Shown here piece by piece: positions 7,660 through 16,898 of a stretch of DNA of 64,000 nucleotides. Under the pieces are notes generated by a model. That model ran no database searches and was not told where the DNA came from. It saw only the letters and a program-made list of their open reading frames with translations. Each line of letters opens with the position of its first letter. Position 1 is the stretch's first letter. This stretch comes from Sphingobium boeckii (lineage in GTDB: Bacteria; Pseudomonadota; Alphaproteobacteria; Sphingomonadales; Sphingomonadaceae). Made by a program: the position numbers and the translations under genes. The DNA lies in contig NZ_JACIJC010000001.1 in assembly GCF_014199215.1 (NCBI RefSeq), positions 124,001 through 188,000 on the forward strand, read 5' to 3'.

Positions 7660-8556
7660 TCAAAGCGACTGGGGTTCCAAGGGTTCGTCAACGATTTCCG
7701 CGGCATCCGTAGCGGCTTCCATGGCGTCCGCCGCGGCATCCATCGCCGCAGCCTCGGATTCGGGGTCGATCGCCATATCGTCTTCGGCGGCGTCCAGCGT
7801 GTCATCGGCGGCATCATCCATCGGCATCGCCTCCAGATCTTCTGGCGGAGCAGTCACGCTGCTCTTGCCCTGCTGGCTAAAGCTCGCTGCCAGCGCGTCG
7901 ACGCTCATCGGTTCAGCGGGAAGCGTGAAATCGGCTGGCTTGGTGTCCACGGTTTCAACGGTGGTCAGAATGAATTTGCCATCGGCGTCCAGCGGGGTGC
8001 CAAGCGCGAACACCGTGTTCATGTCGGCCAGAATGCCGTCCATCATCGGGCCGAAGAGGATCGCGGCGGGGGCGGTGACGGCGGCCATATAGGCGGTCAA
8101 ATTATCGCCAAAGGGCTTGAGCGCGGGATCCTCGCTCATCACGAAATCGGCCGTCTTCGTGCCGCTGAGACCCGAAATCGCATAGAGTTTGCCGGTGCGG
8201 CCGTTGATCGTCCGTTCGCCCTTCGGCGTGATCTTCAGATTGGTTTTGGGCACGCCCTTGCCGAGCTGGCCGAACAATTGCCGCATTTCGGAGGGTACGG
8301 CCTTTTTCGCTGCAGCGGAAAGATCGCTCGCGCGGGCGACAGTGGCGCCCGTTTCGGTTCTGGTCACGAGATAGAAGACGCCGCCGATCCGCAGGCCATA
8401 TTCCTTTTCGTCCGTCCCTTCGATCCGCACATCGCCATTGTCGGCCAGCGTCACCATCAGCGCCTTGGGGTCATCCTTGGCGATGAAGGTCGCCCTTTGC
8501 CCCGCGAAAACGGCGCTGGGCGTGACGGCGAGGACAAGGGCGAGGATCAGGCGCAT
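7660..8556 (-). CDS. Exported hypothetical protein with acidic Ala/Asp-rich C-terminus
   Basis: This 298-residue protein has a signal peptide (MRLILALVLAVTPSAVFA). The globular part (about residues 20-230) contains EGTDEKEYGLRIGGVFYL and an INGRTGKLYAI segment that recalls periplasmic proteins of the DUF4412 kind, but I cannot confirm that. The last 65 residues are very acidic and alanine-rich (DDAADDTLDAAEDD), probably disordered. The start is the ATG at 8556, placed by the signal peptide. It lies opposite to dnaN and recF with a phasin-like gene upstream. Function unknown. Confidence 0.7.
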   Translation of the reverse strand: MRLILALVLAVTPSAVFAGQRATFIAKDDPKALMVTLADNGDVRIEGTDEKEYGLRIGGVFYLVTRTETGATVARASDLSAAAKKAVPSEMRQLFGQLGKGVPKTNLKITPKGERTINGRTGKLYAISGLSGTKTADFVMSEDPALKPFGDNLTAYMAAVTAPAAILFGPMMDGILADMNTVFALGTPLDADGKFILTTVETVDTKPADFTLPAEPMSVDALAASFSQQGKSSVTAPPEDLEAMPMDDAADDTLDAAEDDMAIDPESEAAAMDAAADAMEAATDAAEIVDEPLEPQSL

Positions 8557-8621
8557 GGACAGGCTTTCGGCAAGAACGGGGCAAGGGCTGTATCCCCTGC
8601 TTTGATCCGGCCTGCAATCCT

Positions 8622-9080
8622 TCAGCGCGGCTTGCGCTTCGCCAGCCGCTTTGCGTTGGCGGTGGCCTTGGCATGAATCGGGGCGAGCGCGCGCCCGCCG
8701 CTGCCCATGGCGCGCACCAAGATCCGTTCGGACCGCTGCGCGATTGCATTTGCGGTTTGCGAGGAGGGCAAACGCCCGGTGGCCATGACTGCTGCCACGG
8801 CCCCCGCCTGCGCAAACATATCCATCTGCAATTTCATGATGTCCGTGGCCATGGCCATGCCCGCGCTGGCGAAGGCTTCCGTCTTCTCCGACATCATCAG
8901 CCCCAGTTCGGCATGATCGGCCGTCAGCGGATTGCGCATCGCCGCGTCGATCGTCTCGCCCCGATGCCGCACCACGCTGCCCGCCGCGACCAGCGTTTCG
9001 TTCATCCGCTGTCCGGTCGCCGCCATGTCCAGCCCGGCGGTCATCATGCGGGTCCACATATCGAAGGGGGATGCTGTCAT
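8622..9080 (-). CDS. Hypothetical helical protein, phasin-like
   Basis: This 152-residue protein has no signal peptide. It is methionine- and alanine-rich and predicted mostly helical ([33 protein letters not shown]), with a basic C-terminal tail ([10 protein letters not shown]). Helix-rich proteins of this size with an FDMWTRM-like start resemble phasin-type polyhydroxyalkanoate granule proteins, but this is a weak resemblance. The ATG at 9080 is chosen because the sequence before it in the frame is low in quality. It is divergent from recF, with 76 bp between the starts. Confidence 0.6.
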   Translation of the reverse strand: MTASPFDMWTRMMTAGLDMAATGQRMNETLVAAGSVVRHRGETIDAAMRNPLTADHAELGLMMSEKTEAFASAGMAMATDIMKLQMDMFAQAGAVAAVMATGRLPSSQTANAIAQRSERILVRAMGSGGRALAPIHAKATANAKRLAKRKPR

Positions 9081-9156
9081 GCCCCATCCATCACACGTCC
9101 GCCGGGGGATGACCAGCGCGCTTTTGCCTTGGCCGCGATTGGCTATAGGGAGGGTC

Positions 9157-10221
9157 ATGGTCCTCACGCGGCTCAGCCTGTCCGATTTCCGTTCCTATGC
9201 CGATGCCCTGATCGTGCCGGGGCCGCGCTTCGTCGTGCTCACGGGTGAGAATGGCGCGGGCAAGACGAACATTCTGGAAGCGGTCTCTTTGCTCGCGCCC
9301 GGCCGTGGTCTCAGGCGCGCGGCTCTGTCCGAAATGGCGCGTGACGGCGGGGCGGGCGGCTTCGGAGTCGCGGCGCGGCTGGGCGATGTCGATCTGGGCA
9401 CCGGTGCCACGGCGCTGGCGCCCGAACGCCGGCAGGTGCGGATCAACGGTGCGCCGGCAGCGGCCACCGCGCTATCCGAATGGCTCTCGATCGTGTGGCT
9501 GACCCCGGCGATGGATCGGCTTTTCATCGAAGGCGCGGCCAATCGTCGCCGCTTTCTCGATCGGCTCGTGCTGGCGCTGCATCCCGCCCATGCCGTCCAC
9601 ACCGCACGCTATGAGGCCGCGATGCGCGCGCGCAACAAGCTGCTCGCCGAAGAGGGGCGGCCCGATCCGGTCTGGCTCGGTGCGCTGGAAGCGCAGATGG
9701 GCGAGCATGGCAGCGCGCTGGCCGAGGCGCGCAATGATACGGTGACGGCGCTGGCGTCGCGGCTCACCGAAGCGCCGGAAGGTCCGTTCGCGCGCGCGGG
9801 ACTGGTGCTGGATGGCTGGAGCCATGGCGATCTGGCGACCGAACTCGCGGCGTCACGCCCGCGCGATGCCGCTGCAGGCCGCACGCTGGTCGGCCCGCAT
9901 CGGAGCGATCTGCTGGTCACTCATTTGGGCAAGGGGCAGGCCGCGGAACGCTGCTCCACCGGTGAACAGAAGGCGCTCTTGCTCGGGCTGGTGCTGGCCC
10001 ATGCCGATCTGGTCGCCGAACGCGCGGATCGCCGGCCGGTCCTGTTGCTCGATGAAGTCGCCGCGCACCTCGATCCGTTGCGCCGCACCGCGCTGTTCGA
10101 ACGGCTGGAAGCGGGCGGCGGGCAGGTCTGGATGACGGGAACGGAAGAGGCGTTGTTCGAAGGCGTGCCCCCCACCGCCCAGAGATTGCGAGTCGAGCGC
10201 GGCCTGATCGGGACGATCTGA
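9157..10221 (+). CDS. recF: DNA replication/repair protein RecF
   Basis: This SMC-like ATPase helps load RecA at single-strand gaps. The Walker A motif is GENGAGKTN (about residue 30), the signature region is [17 protein letters not shown], and Walker B is [11 protein letters not shown]. Its 354 residues are normal for the family. The frame is open upstream, but the RecF N-terminus [14 protein letters not shown] fixes the start at ATG 9157, preceded by AGGGAGGG. Together with dnaN it is a dispersed version of the usual replication-gene cluster. Confidence 0.95.
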   Translation: MVLTRLSLSDFRSYADALIVPGPRFVVLTGENGAGKTNILEAVSLLAPGRGLRRAALSEMARDGGAGGFGVAARLGDVDLGTGATALAPERRQVRINGAPAAATALSEWLSIVWLTPAMDRLFIEGAANRRRFLDRLVLALHPAHAVHTARYEAAMRARNKLLAEEGRPDPVWLGALEAQMGEHGSALAEARNDTVTALASRLTEAPEGPFARAGLVLDGWSHGDLATELAASRPRDAAAGRTLVGPHRSDLLVTHLGKGQAAERCSTGEQKALLLGLVLAHADLVAERADRRPVLLLDEVAAHLDPLRRTALFERLEAGGGQVWMTGTEEALFEGVPPTAQRLRVERGLIGTI

Positions 10222-10436
10222 CGCGACGCCGCGGTGCAGGCGATTTGCTTTTTATACGAAGGTTTTTTGGTGGCGCCGCCCGGATCGCCGTCGCGCTTCA
10301 TATAATGGTCCTCGACGCTTCATGCGCATACTGTTGTGTGCCGGCCCGCCAACGGCCGGCGTTCATGGATCGATCCGATCTCCGGGGTGGGCCTGGCGGC
10401 ATGTCACATGGGTGTTCCACATGAGGAGACCAAGAC
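10222..10436. promoter_or_regulatory. recF-chemoreceptor intergenic region
   Basis: It holds a TATAAT at 10301-10306 without a clear -35 partner and a 7-bp inverted repeat GCCGGCC/GGCCGGC (10340-10346, 10354-10360) with no T-tract. GAGGAG about 8 bp before 10437 is the ribosome binding site of the chemoreceptor. Confidence 0.35.
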
Positions 10437-11819
10437 ATGTTGTGGTTCCAGGAAATCGCCCCGATCCGGCAAAAGATGATGGTCGCCTTTACCGGCATGA
10501 CGTTGCTCGTGGCGCTGGCGGCGTTGACGACGCTGGGGGCTGCCGTGGCGGGTTATCCGGTGGTCGGGTTCATCTGCGGCGCGCTGGTGACGCTGGCCGC
10601 CGCCATATCGGGCGCGTGGATGCGCACGGCGGTGTGCGATCCCTATGTGTCCACCGTGGTGCGGATGGAGGGTCTTGCGGCCGGCGACCTCGAAACGCCC
10701 ATCGCCCATACGGCCTATAAGGATTGCGTGGGCCGCATGACGCAGGCGATGTTCAGCTTCAAGGAAACGGCGATGGCCAATCGCACGCAGGCGGCCTCGC
10801 AAGAGCAACTGGTCTCCGTCCTGAGCTCGCATCTGGCAATATTGCGCGATGGTGATCTGACCGCAACGATCACAGCCGATTTCCCGCCGGAATATGCCGC
10901 GCTGAAGACAAATTATAACGATGCGCTGGATGCGATGCGTGCGTTGATCAGCGCAGTCTCCGAAAGCGCGATGACGATCCGCACGGGATCCGACGAGATC
11001 GCGCAGGCTTCGGAAAACCTGGCGCGCCGTACCGAAGGCAACGCCGCCAGTCTGGAAGAAACCGCGGCATCGGTGACGCAGATCGACGAGCGGGTGAAGG
11101 CGTCCGCCACGGCGGCCAGCCGCACGGTGGAGCGCGCCGACCGGGCGATCGCCACGGTGAGCGGCGGCCGCGCGGTGACGGACGAAGCGGTGCAGGCGAT
11201 GGGCCGCGTCTCAGAAAGCGCCAAGGGCATCGACAGCGTGATCGAAGGGCTGGACAAGATCGCGTTCCAGACGCGCGTGCTCGCCATGAACGCCGCGGTC
11301 GAAGCGGGGCGTGCGGGCGATGCCGGCCGCGGTTTTGCTGTGGTGGCCGATCTGGTTTCCGCGCTTGCGATGCGCGCCGAAGAAGAGGCCAAACGCGCGC
11401 GCGATCAGCTCACCGTGACACAGACCGACATCGTGACCGCCGTGCAGGCGGTGGAAAAGGTGGATGGCGCGCTGGCGGATATTTCGGGCGATGTGGGCCA
11501 GGTGCACGATCTGCTGGCGACGATGGCGGCAGACAATCAGGCGCAATCGGCGGCGATCACGCAGATTTCGGCGGCGATCGGAACGATGGACCAATCGACC
11601 CAGCAGAATGCGGCCATGGTGGAGCAGACCTCAGCCGCGGCCCGCAATCTGGCCAGCGAAGTGGGCAATCTGGCCGAACAGTCCAGCCGCTTCAAGGTGA
11701 CCGATGGCGGGACCAGGGGCCGTGCCGCGTCATCCACCCATCAGCCGATATCCATCCGGAAAGCGTCCGGCGCGCAAATCCGCCATGAAGCGCGCGGGGT
11801 CCACGCCGCGGTCTCTTAA
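10437..11819 (+). CDS. Methyl-accepting chemotaxis protein without periplasmic sensor domain
   Basis: This 460-residue chemoreceptor has two adjacent membrane helices (about residues 14-38 and 42-62) with almost no periplasmic loop. A HAMP-like segment ([14 protein letters not shown]) and a second such unit follow ([14 protein letters not shown]). The signalling domain has the conserved hairpin tip [20 protein letters not shown] and [16 protein letters not shown]. The usual ADEVR at the tip is ADLVS here. Its ligand must be sensed by partners, the membrane or the cytoplasm. The last 30 codons overlap gluQRS, which converges from the other strand. No che genes are nearby. Confidence 0.88.
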   Translation: MLWFQEIAPIRQKMMVAFTGMTLLVALAALTTLGAAVAGYPVVGFICGALVTLAAAISGAWMRTAVCDPYVSTVVRMEGLAAGDLETPIAHTAYKDCVGRMTQAMFSFKETAMANRTQAASQEQLVSVLSSHLAILRDGDLTATITADFPPEYAALKTNYNDALDAMRALISAVSESAMTIRTGSDEIAQASENLARRTEGNAASLEETAASVTQIDERVKASATAASRTVERADRAIATVSGGRAVTDEAVQAMGRVSESAKGIDSVIEGLDKIAFQTRVLAMNAAVEAGRAGDAGRGFAVVADLVSALAMRAEEEAKRARDQLTVTQTDIVTAVQAVEKVDGALADISGDVGQVHDLLATMAADNQAQSAAITQISAAIGTMDQSTQQNAAMVEQTSAAARNLASEVGNLAEQSSRFKVTDGGTRGRAASSTHQPISIRKASGAQIRHEARGVHAAVS

Positions 11820-12584
11820 CCCGGCGATATCCGGCGCGCCGTTGCGCTTGGCCAGCCTTTCCCCATCGACCGTGGCGATCAAGGGGTGATGGATATAGGC
11901 CGGGCTGGCCAATCCAAGCAGATGCTGGAGCAGGCGGTGAACATGGGTGGCGGCGTACAAGTCTGCGCCGCGCACCACATGGGTGATGCCCTGATCGGCA
12001 TCATCCACGGTGACGGCCAGGTGATAACTGACCGGCGCATCCTTGCGAGCGAGCACCACATCGCCATGGATTTCGGGGGTAGCGCGAACCGCGGTGCCAT
12101 CGCCCGTGATCCATGCGAGCGGCCCAGCCGCTGCGATCGCCTTGGCCATATCCAGCCGCCAGCCATGCGGCGTGCCGGCCATGCGCGCTGCATCCGGCGG
12201 CAGATCGCGGCAGAGGCCCGGATAGAGCAAGCCATCGGGGCCATGCGGCGCCGAGGCGCTGGCGGCGATATCCTTGCGCGTGCAGAAGCAGGGGTAGACC
12301 AGGCCACGGGCCTTCAGATCTTCCAGCGCCATCGCATAAAGCGCGGTGCGTTCGGACTGGAACAGGATTTCCCCTTCCCAATCCAGCCCCAACCAGAGCA
12401 GATCCTCGATGATGCCCGACACATGCGCCGGGCGTGATCGGGTGACGTCTATATCCTCGATCCGCAGCAGAAAATGGCCGCCACGCGCGGTTGCCAGGTC
12501 GTGCGCCTGCAATGCGGACCAGGCATGGCCCAGATGAAGCCGCCCGGTGGGGCTCGGCGCAAAGCGGGTAACCGTCTCGCTCAT
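11730..12584 (-). CDS. gluQRS: Glutamyl-Q tRNA(Asp) synthetase
   Basis: This enzyme attaches glutamate to the queuosine base at position 34 of tRNA-Asp. It is a truncated glutamyl-tRNA synthetase of 284 residues, consisting of the catalytic core without the anticodon domain. The HIGH-type motif is [12 protein letters not shown], the KMSKS equivalent is the shortened LAKRNG, and a zinc site is made by CFCTRKD with the later YPGLCR. These three features separate it from true GltX. Its 3' end overlaps the chemoreceptor gene by 90 bp. queG, which completes queuosine, is also in this window. Confidence 0.93.
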   Translation of the reverse strand: MSETVTRFAPSPTGRLHLGHAWSALQAHDLATARGGHFLLRIEDIDVTRSRPAHVSGIIEDLLWLGLDWEGEILFQSERTALYAMALEDLKARGLVYPCFCTRKDIAASASAPHGPDGLLYPGLCRDLPPDAARMAGTPHGWRLDMAKAIAAAGPLAWITGDGTAVRATPEIHGDVVLARKDAPVSYHLAVTVDDADQGITHVVRGADLYAATHVHRLLQHLLGLASPAYIHHPLIATVDGERLAKRNGAPDIAGLRDRGVDPARFMADLRAGRFPDGYRLMGG

Positions 12585-12685
12585 GAAATTGACTCTTGAC
12601 CGCGAGTCGCCTGAAATGCTGTCATACCCCGGTCATCTTCATCCGCGATGGGGGCGGTGACCGAAGGGGGAGCGAGCGTGACGCC

Positions 12686-13252
12686 ATGTATCATCCCGAT
12701 CTGATCCGCCATCCGGATAGCTGCCCCGCGCTCGTGCTCAACGCGGACTATAAGCCGCTGAGCTATTATCCGCTTTCTCTCTGGCCTTGGCAAACGGCGG
12801 TGAAAGCGGTGTTCCTCGATCGCGTGACGATCGTCGACGAATATCAGCGCGAGGTGCGAAGTCCCACCAGCGCGATCAAGCTGCCATCGGTGATCGCGCT
12901 CAAGCAATATGTGAAACCTTCCGAACATCCCGCCTTCACGCGCTTCAATCTGTTCCTGCGCGATCGCTTCTGCTGCCAATATTGCGGCATTTCCAGCGAT
13001 CTGACCTTCGATCACGTCATCCCCCGCGCCCAGGGCGGGCGCACGACATGGGAAAATGTCGCCACGGCCTGCGCGCCCTGCAATCTGAAAAAGGGCGGAC
13101 GGACGCCGCGGCAGGCGGGGATGCAGCTTCACATCACCCCGATCCGGCCGACGAGCTGGCATCTGCAGGAACATGGCCGCGCCTTTCCCCCTAATTATCT
13201 GCACGATACCTGGCGCGACTGGCTTTACTGGGACATCGAATTGCTGGCCTGA
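12686..13252 (+). CDS. HNH endonuclease family protein
   Basis: This 188-residue protein has a C-terminal HNH nuclease fold: a CQYC zinc pair, the catalytic FDHVIPRAQGG, then W-E-N-V and the second zinc pair CAPC followed by NLKKGG. The N-terminal half starts PALVLNADYKPLSYYPLSLW, a layout widespread among stand-alone housekeeping HNH proteins in bacteria. The target is unknown and there is no restriction methylase nearby. The start is the ATG at 12686; the frame extends upstream to 12596 without plausible protein sequence. It diverges from gluQRS. Confidence 0.85.
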   Translation: MYHPDLIRHPDSCPALVLNADYKPLSYYPLSLWPWQTAVKAVFLDRVTIVDEYQREVRSPTSAIKLPSVIALKQYVKPSEHPAFTRFNLFLRDRFCCQYCGISSDLTFDHVIPRAQGGRTTWENVATACAPCNLKKGGRTPRQAGMQLHITPIRPTSWHLQEHGRAFPPNYLHDTWRDWLYWDIELLA

Positions 13253-13345
13253 GCGCTACGGAAGCGAGTCAAAAAAAGCACGGCTTCGTTACGCCAGCGA
13301 CCATAGGCCGTTGACCGCGTTCCTGCCGCAGTGCAGCATCGCATC

Positions 13346-16021
13346 ATGGCTACATCACCCCCCATCACGCAAAATCCCGATATTCGCTTTCTTGGCAAAT
13401 TGCTGGGCGACGTCATTCGCGCCTATGGCGGCGAGACGCTGTTCAAGCGCACCGAATATATCCGCGCGACATCGGTGGACCGGCATCGCGGCGTGGCGGG
13501 GGCGGATGGCATCGATACCGGGCTGGATGCGCTCAGCCTGGACGAGACGATCCAGTTCGTGCGCGGCTTCATGCTGTTTTCCATGCTCGCCAATCTGGCG
13601 GAGGATCGCCAGGGAATCGCCGCCGAACCCCAGGCCGATCTGGCCCATGCCATGGCGCGGCTGGCGAAGGAGGGGATAGACGGCAAGGCCGCGCTGGCGA
13701 TGCTGTCCGATTCGCTGGTGGCCCCGGTGCTGACCGCACACCCCACCGAAGTCCGCCGCAAATCGATGATCGATCATCGCAACCGGATCGCCGAGCTGAT
13801 GAAGCTGCGCGATGCGGGCTTGAGCGAGACACCCGATGGCGATCTGATCGACGAAGCGATCTTCCGGCAGATCGCCTTGCTGTGGCAGACGCGGACGCTG
13901 CGGCGTGAACGGCTGTTCGTGGCGGATGAAGTAGAGACCGCGCTTGCCTATCTGCGCGATACATTCCTGCCCGTCCTGCCCGCGCTTTATGCCCGGTGGG
14001 AGCGCGCGCTGGGACATCGCCCGGCGAGCTTCCTGCGGCCCGGAAGCTGGATCGGCGGGGATCGGGACGGCAATCCTTTCGTCACCGCCGAATCGCTCAC
14101 GCTTGCGCTGTCGCGCTCCGCCGAAACCGTGATCGCCTGGTATCTGGATGCGCTGCATGGGCTGGGTGCCGAGCTTTCGATTTCGAGCGAGCTGGCGGAG
14201 GCGGGCGCTGAAGTGGCGGCGCTGGCTGAGGCGAGCGGCGACACCGCACCCAGCCGGCAGGACGAACCCTATCGCCGCGCGATCACAGGCATCTATGCGC
14301 GACTGAGCGCGACGCTGCAGCAGTTGACCGGCAAGGCGGCACCGCGCCCGTCCGCGATCAGGGGCAAGCCCTATGATGGGCCAGATGCGTTTCGCGCCGA
14401 TCTCGTGGCCATCGCGCATGGCCTGGCGGCGGCGGGCAAGGGCGCGCTCAATTCGGGTGGCGCGCTGGGGCGGCTGATCCGCGCGGTCGAGACGTTCGGT
14501 TTTCATCTCGCTACGCTCGACATGCGGCAGAATAGCGCGGTGCATGAGCGCGTCGTGGCCGAACTCCTCCAGGTGGCGGGCGTTGAAGACGATTATCTGG
14601 CGCTGGACGAGGATGCGCGCGTGGCGCTGCTGCGGCGTGAGCTCATGACGCCGAGGCCGCTCTCCAGCCCGCATTTCTCCTATTCCGAAGAGACCGCGGG
14701 CGAACTCGCGATCGTGCGGGCGGCCGCGCAGGCGCACCGGCTCTACGGACCGGATTGCATCCAGAATTACATTGTCTCCATGGCGCAGAACGTCTCCGAT
14801 CTGCTCGAAGTGAACATCCTGCTGAAAGAGGCGGGGCTGTACCGGCCGGGTGACGCTGCCGAAGCGGATATCATGGCGGTGCCTTTGTTCGAGACGATCG
14901 GCGATCTGGAGAATGCGCCGGACGTGATGGGCGCGTGGTTTGCTTTGCCGGAAATTGAGACGATCGCCGGGCGGCGTGGGCATCAGGAAGTGATGATCGG
15001 CTATTCGGATTCGAACAAGGATGGCGGCTATCTGACCTCCACCTGGGGACTGCATCAGGCGAGCCTCGCGCTGGCACCGGTGTTCGCGCAGGCGGGCGTG
15101 GGGATGCAATTGTTCCACGGGCGCGGCGGCGCGGTGGGGCGTGGTGGCGGATCGAGCTTTGCGGCGATCCTCGCCCAGCCGCGCGGCACGGTGCAGGGGC
15201 GCATCCGCATCACCGAACAGGGCGAAGTGATCGCCGCGAAATATGGCACCCGCGAAAGCGCGGCGAGCAATCTGGAGGCGATGGCCTCGGCCACATTGCT
15301 GGCGTCGCTCGAATCCGATCCGGTGCCTGAGAAGGAGCGCGCGCGCTTTGGTGCGGCGATGGACGAGATTTCGGGCGCGGCGTTCAAGGCCTATCGCGGG
15401 CTGGTGTATGAGACGGACGGATTTCGCACCTTTTTCCGCCAGATGACGCCGATCGCGGAGATCGCGACGCTCAAGATCGGATCGCGGCCGTCCAGCCGGA
15501 AGAAGACCGATGCGATCGAGGATCTGCGCGCGATTCCCTGGGTGTTTTCATGGGCGCAGGCGCGCGTGATGCTGCCGGGCTGGTATGGCGTGGGGCAGGC
15601 GCTGAAAGGCTATAAGGATCAGGGGCTGCTGCGCGAAATGGTGCAGAGCTGGCCGTTCCTTCAGGCCACGCTGGCCAATATGGAGATGGTGCTCGCCAAG
15701 TCCGACATGGCGATCGCCGCAAATTATGCGGCGCTGGTGGAAGACAAGGCGCTGGGCGATGCGATTTTCGGGCAGATCAGCGATGGCTGGAACGCTGCGC
15801 ACGATGGCCTGCTCTCGATCACGCGGCAGACGCGATTGCTGGAGAAGAATCCGTCGCTCGATCAGTCGATCCGGCTCCGCCTGCCCTATATCGAGCCGCT
15901 CAATCTGCTGCAGGTGGAACTATTGAAGCGGCACCGCGCGGGCGAGGCGGATGAGAGGATCGCAGAAGGGATCCAGCTTTCGATCAATGCGATTGCGACC
16001 GCGCTGCGCAATAGCGGGTAA
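13346..16021 (+). CDS. ppc: Phosphoenolpyruvate carboxylase
   Basis: This anaplerotic enzyme makes oxaloacetate from PEP and bicarbonate in the cytoplasm. The catalytic histidine motif is TAHPTEVRRKS (about residue 135), the glycine-rich loop is FHGRGGAVGRGGG, and GSRPSSRKK is also diagnostic. It ends ALRNSG, close to the family-typical RNTG that reaches into the active-site region. At 891 residues from ATG 13346 it is full length; a GTG at 13331 would add 5 residues. It is monocistronic and followed by a composite palindromic repeat. Confidence 0.97.
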   Translation: MATSPPITQNPDIRFLGKLLGDVIRAYGGETLFKRTEYIRATSVDRHRGVAGADGIDTGLDALSLDETIQFVRGFMLFSMLANLAEDRQGIAAEPQADLAHAMARLAKEGIDGKAALAMLSDSLVAPVLTAHPTEVRRKSMIDHRNRIAELMKLRDAGLSETPDGDLIDEAIFRQIALLWQTRTLRRERLFVADEVETALAYLRDTFLPVLPALYARWERALGHRPASFLRPGSWIGGDRDGNPFVTAESLTLALSRSAETVIAWYLDALHGLGAELSISSELAEAGAEVAALAEASGDTAPSRQDEPYRRAITGIYARLSATLQQLTGKAAPRPSAIRGKPYDGPDAFRADLVAIAHGLAAAGKGALNSGGALGRLIRAVETFGFHLATLDMRQNSAVHERVVAELLQVAGVEDDYLALDEDARVALLRRELMTPRPLSSPHFSYSEETAGELAIVRAAAQAHRLYGPDCIQNYIVSMAQNVSDLLEVNILLKEAGLYRPGDAAEADIMAVPLFETIGDLENAPDVMGAWFALPEIETIAGRRGHQEVMIGYSDSNKDGGYLTSTWGLHQASLALAPVFAQAGVGMQLFHGRGGAVGRGGGSSFAAILAQPRGTVQGRIRITEQGEVIAAKYGTRESAASNLEAMASATLLASLESDPVPEKERARFGAAMDEISGAAFKAYRGLVYETDGFRTFFRQMTPIAEIATLKIGSRPSSRKKTDAIEDLRAIPWVFSWAQARVMLPGWYGVGQALKGYKDQGLLREMVQSWPFLQATLANMEMVLAKSDMAIAANYAALVEDKALGDAIFGQISDGWNAAHDGLLSITRQTRLLEKNPSLDQSIRLRLPYIEPLNLLQVELLKRHRAGEADERIAEGIQLSINAIATALRNSG

Positions 16022-16037
16022 GGGGTGAAGCAGCATC

Positions 16038-16131
16038 AACGTCACCCTGAACTTGTTTCAGGGTCCATTTTGAAGTCCTGATCAATGGCGGGGCGGACGA
16101 ATGGATGCTGAAACAAGTTCAGCATGACGGC
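16038..16131. repeat. Family A composite palindromic repeat (BIME-like), copy 2
   Basis: There are two hairpins in inverted orientation. CCCTGAA (16045-16051) pairs with TTCAGGG (16057-16063), and ATGCTGAA (16105-16112) with TTCAGCAT (16118-16125). The outer flanks are CGTCA and TGACG. The two halves are reverse complements of each other apart from two bases in the stem. It lies between the converging ppc and GIN-domain genes and may act as a transcription end. Confidence 0.85.
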
Positions 16132-16154
16132 GGTTTTGAGGGTGGCCCCAAAAC

Positions 16155-16850
16155 CTAACCACACACCACTTCACCCGACCCCAGTGCATTCACCGTGCAG
16201 GCGGGTTTGCCGCCGATGGCGACGCCACCAGCCCCCGAAGACACCACTTTGGCGCTCAGTTTCGCGCCAAGCGTCACATTGCCCGCGCTCTCGCTGGTCA
16301 CTGTCAGATCGTTGGCGATCAGGCCCGCGCCGTCGATCGTCGCTGCACCGCGCACTATGGCGGTGAGCGCCTTGGTGGCACCGGCGAGCGTGAGATTTCC
16401 AGATCCGGCCAAGCCGAGATCGAGCCTGTCCGTCTCCACCCGCCCGATGGTCATGCGTGCGGATCCTTCAACTGCCAGGCTGAGACGGGGGCCGCGCACC
16501 TTGTCGATCATCACGCTGCCGCTGCCGGAAATGGCAGCGCCACGCAATTCGCCCGTGGTGAGCCGGATGATGACCGGGCCGCCCTTCTCGTCATCCGGCC
16601 AGCCGCCCTGCCATGCGGTGCGGTTGGTGCGGATGGTGAGCAATGTGCCCTGGACGGCGATGTCCACCCGGTCGATCGCCGCGCGGTCGCCGCTGATCTT
16701 CGCCGAGGTTCCGCGCCCCGTCACGATTTCCACGCGATAGGGGCCATCCACGCGGATCCGGTCGAAGCTGGTGACGGTCGCAACGCGGTCGGCGGCGAGG
16801 GCCGGGCCGGGCAGCATCAACAGGGCGGCGATTAGGAAGCGCGGGGTCAT
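16155..16850 (-). CDS. GIN-domain (DUF2807) exported protein
   Basis: This 231-residue secreted protein has a signal peptide (ALLMLPGPALA) followed by a right-handed beta-helix-like putative auto-transporter adhesin 'head GIN' domain. Repeated short strands with G-x-G-S turns (AAISGSGSV, AVEGSARMTI, LAGSGNLTLAGA) recur about every 18-20 residues. It ends with a cysteine pair (PACTV, EVVCG). It is encoded just after a paralogue of the same type and probably co-transcribed with it. The biochemical role of the family is unknown; surface or periplasmic location is likely. Confidence 0.85.
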   Translation of the reverse strand: MTPRFLIAALLMLPGPALAADRVATVTSFDRIRVDGPYRVEIVTGRGTSAKISGDRAAIDRVDIAVQGTLLTIRTNRTAWQGGWPDDEKGGPVIIRLTTGELRGAAISGSGSVMIDKVRGPRLSLAVEGSARMTIGRVETDRLDLGLAGSGNLTLAGATKALTAIVRGAATIDGAGLIANDLTVTSESAGNVTLGAKLSAKVVSSGAGGVAIGGKPACTVNALGSGEVVCG

Positions 16851-16898
16851 CTCCGGATCATGACGGCAGCAACGGCGGCCTGCAAGCGGCGCGTGCCC

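Noticed and set aside
9921-10301. A minus-strand frame whose first 28 codons lie in the recF-chemoreceptor gap.
   Set aside because: Most of it is antisense to recF, there is no homology-like sequence, and the short lysine-rich start alone is not enough to call a gene.
10340-10360. The GCCGGCC/GGCCGGC inverted repeat as a terminator of recF.
   Set aside because: No T-tract follows on either strand and the position is far from the recF stop. It may be only a GC-rich palindrome.
13355-15118. A 587-codon open frame on the minus strand inside ppc.
   Set aside because: It lies wholly antisense to a clear ppc gene and has no recognisable domain.
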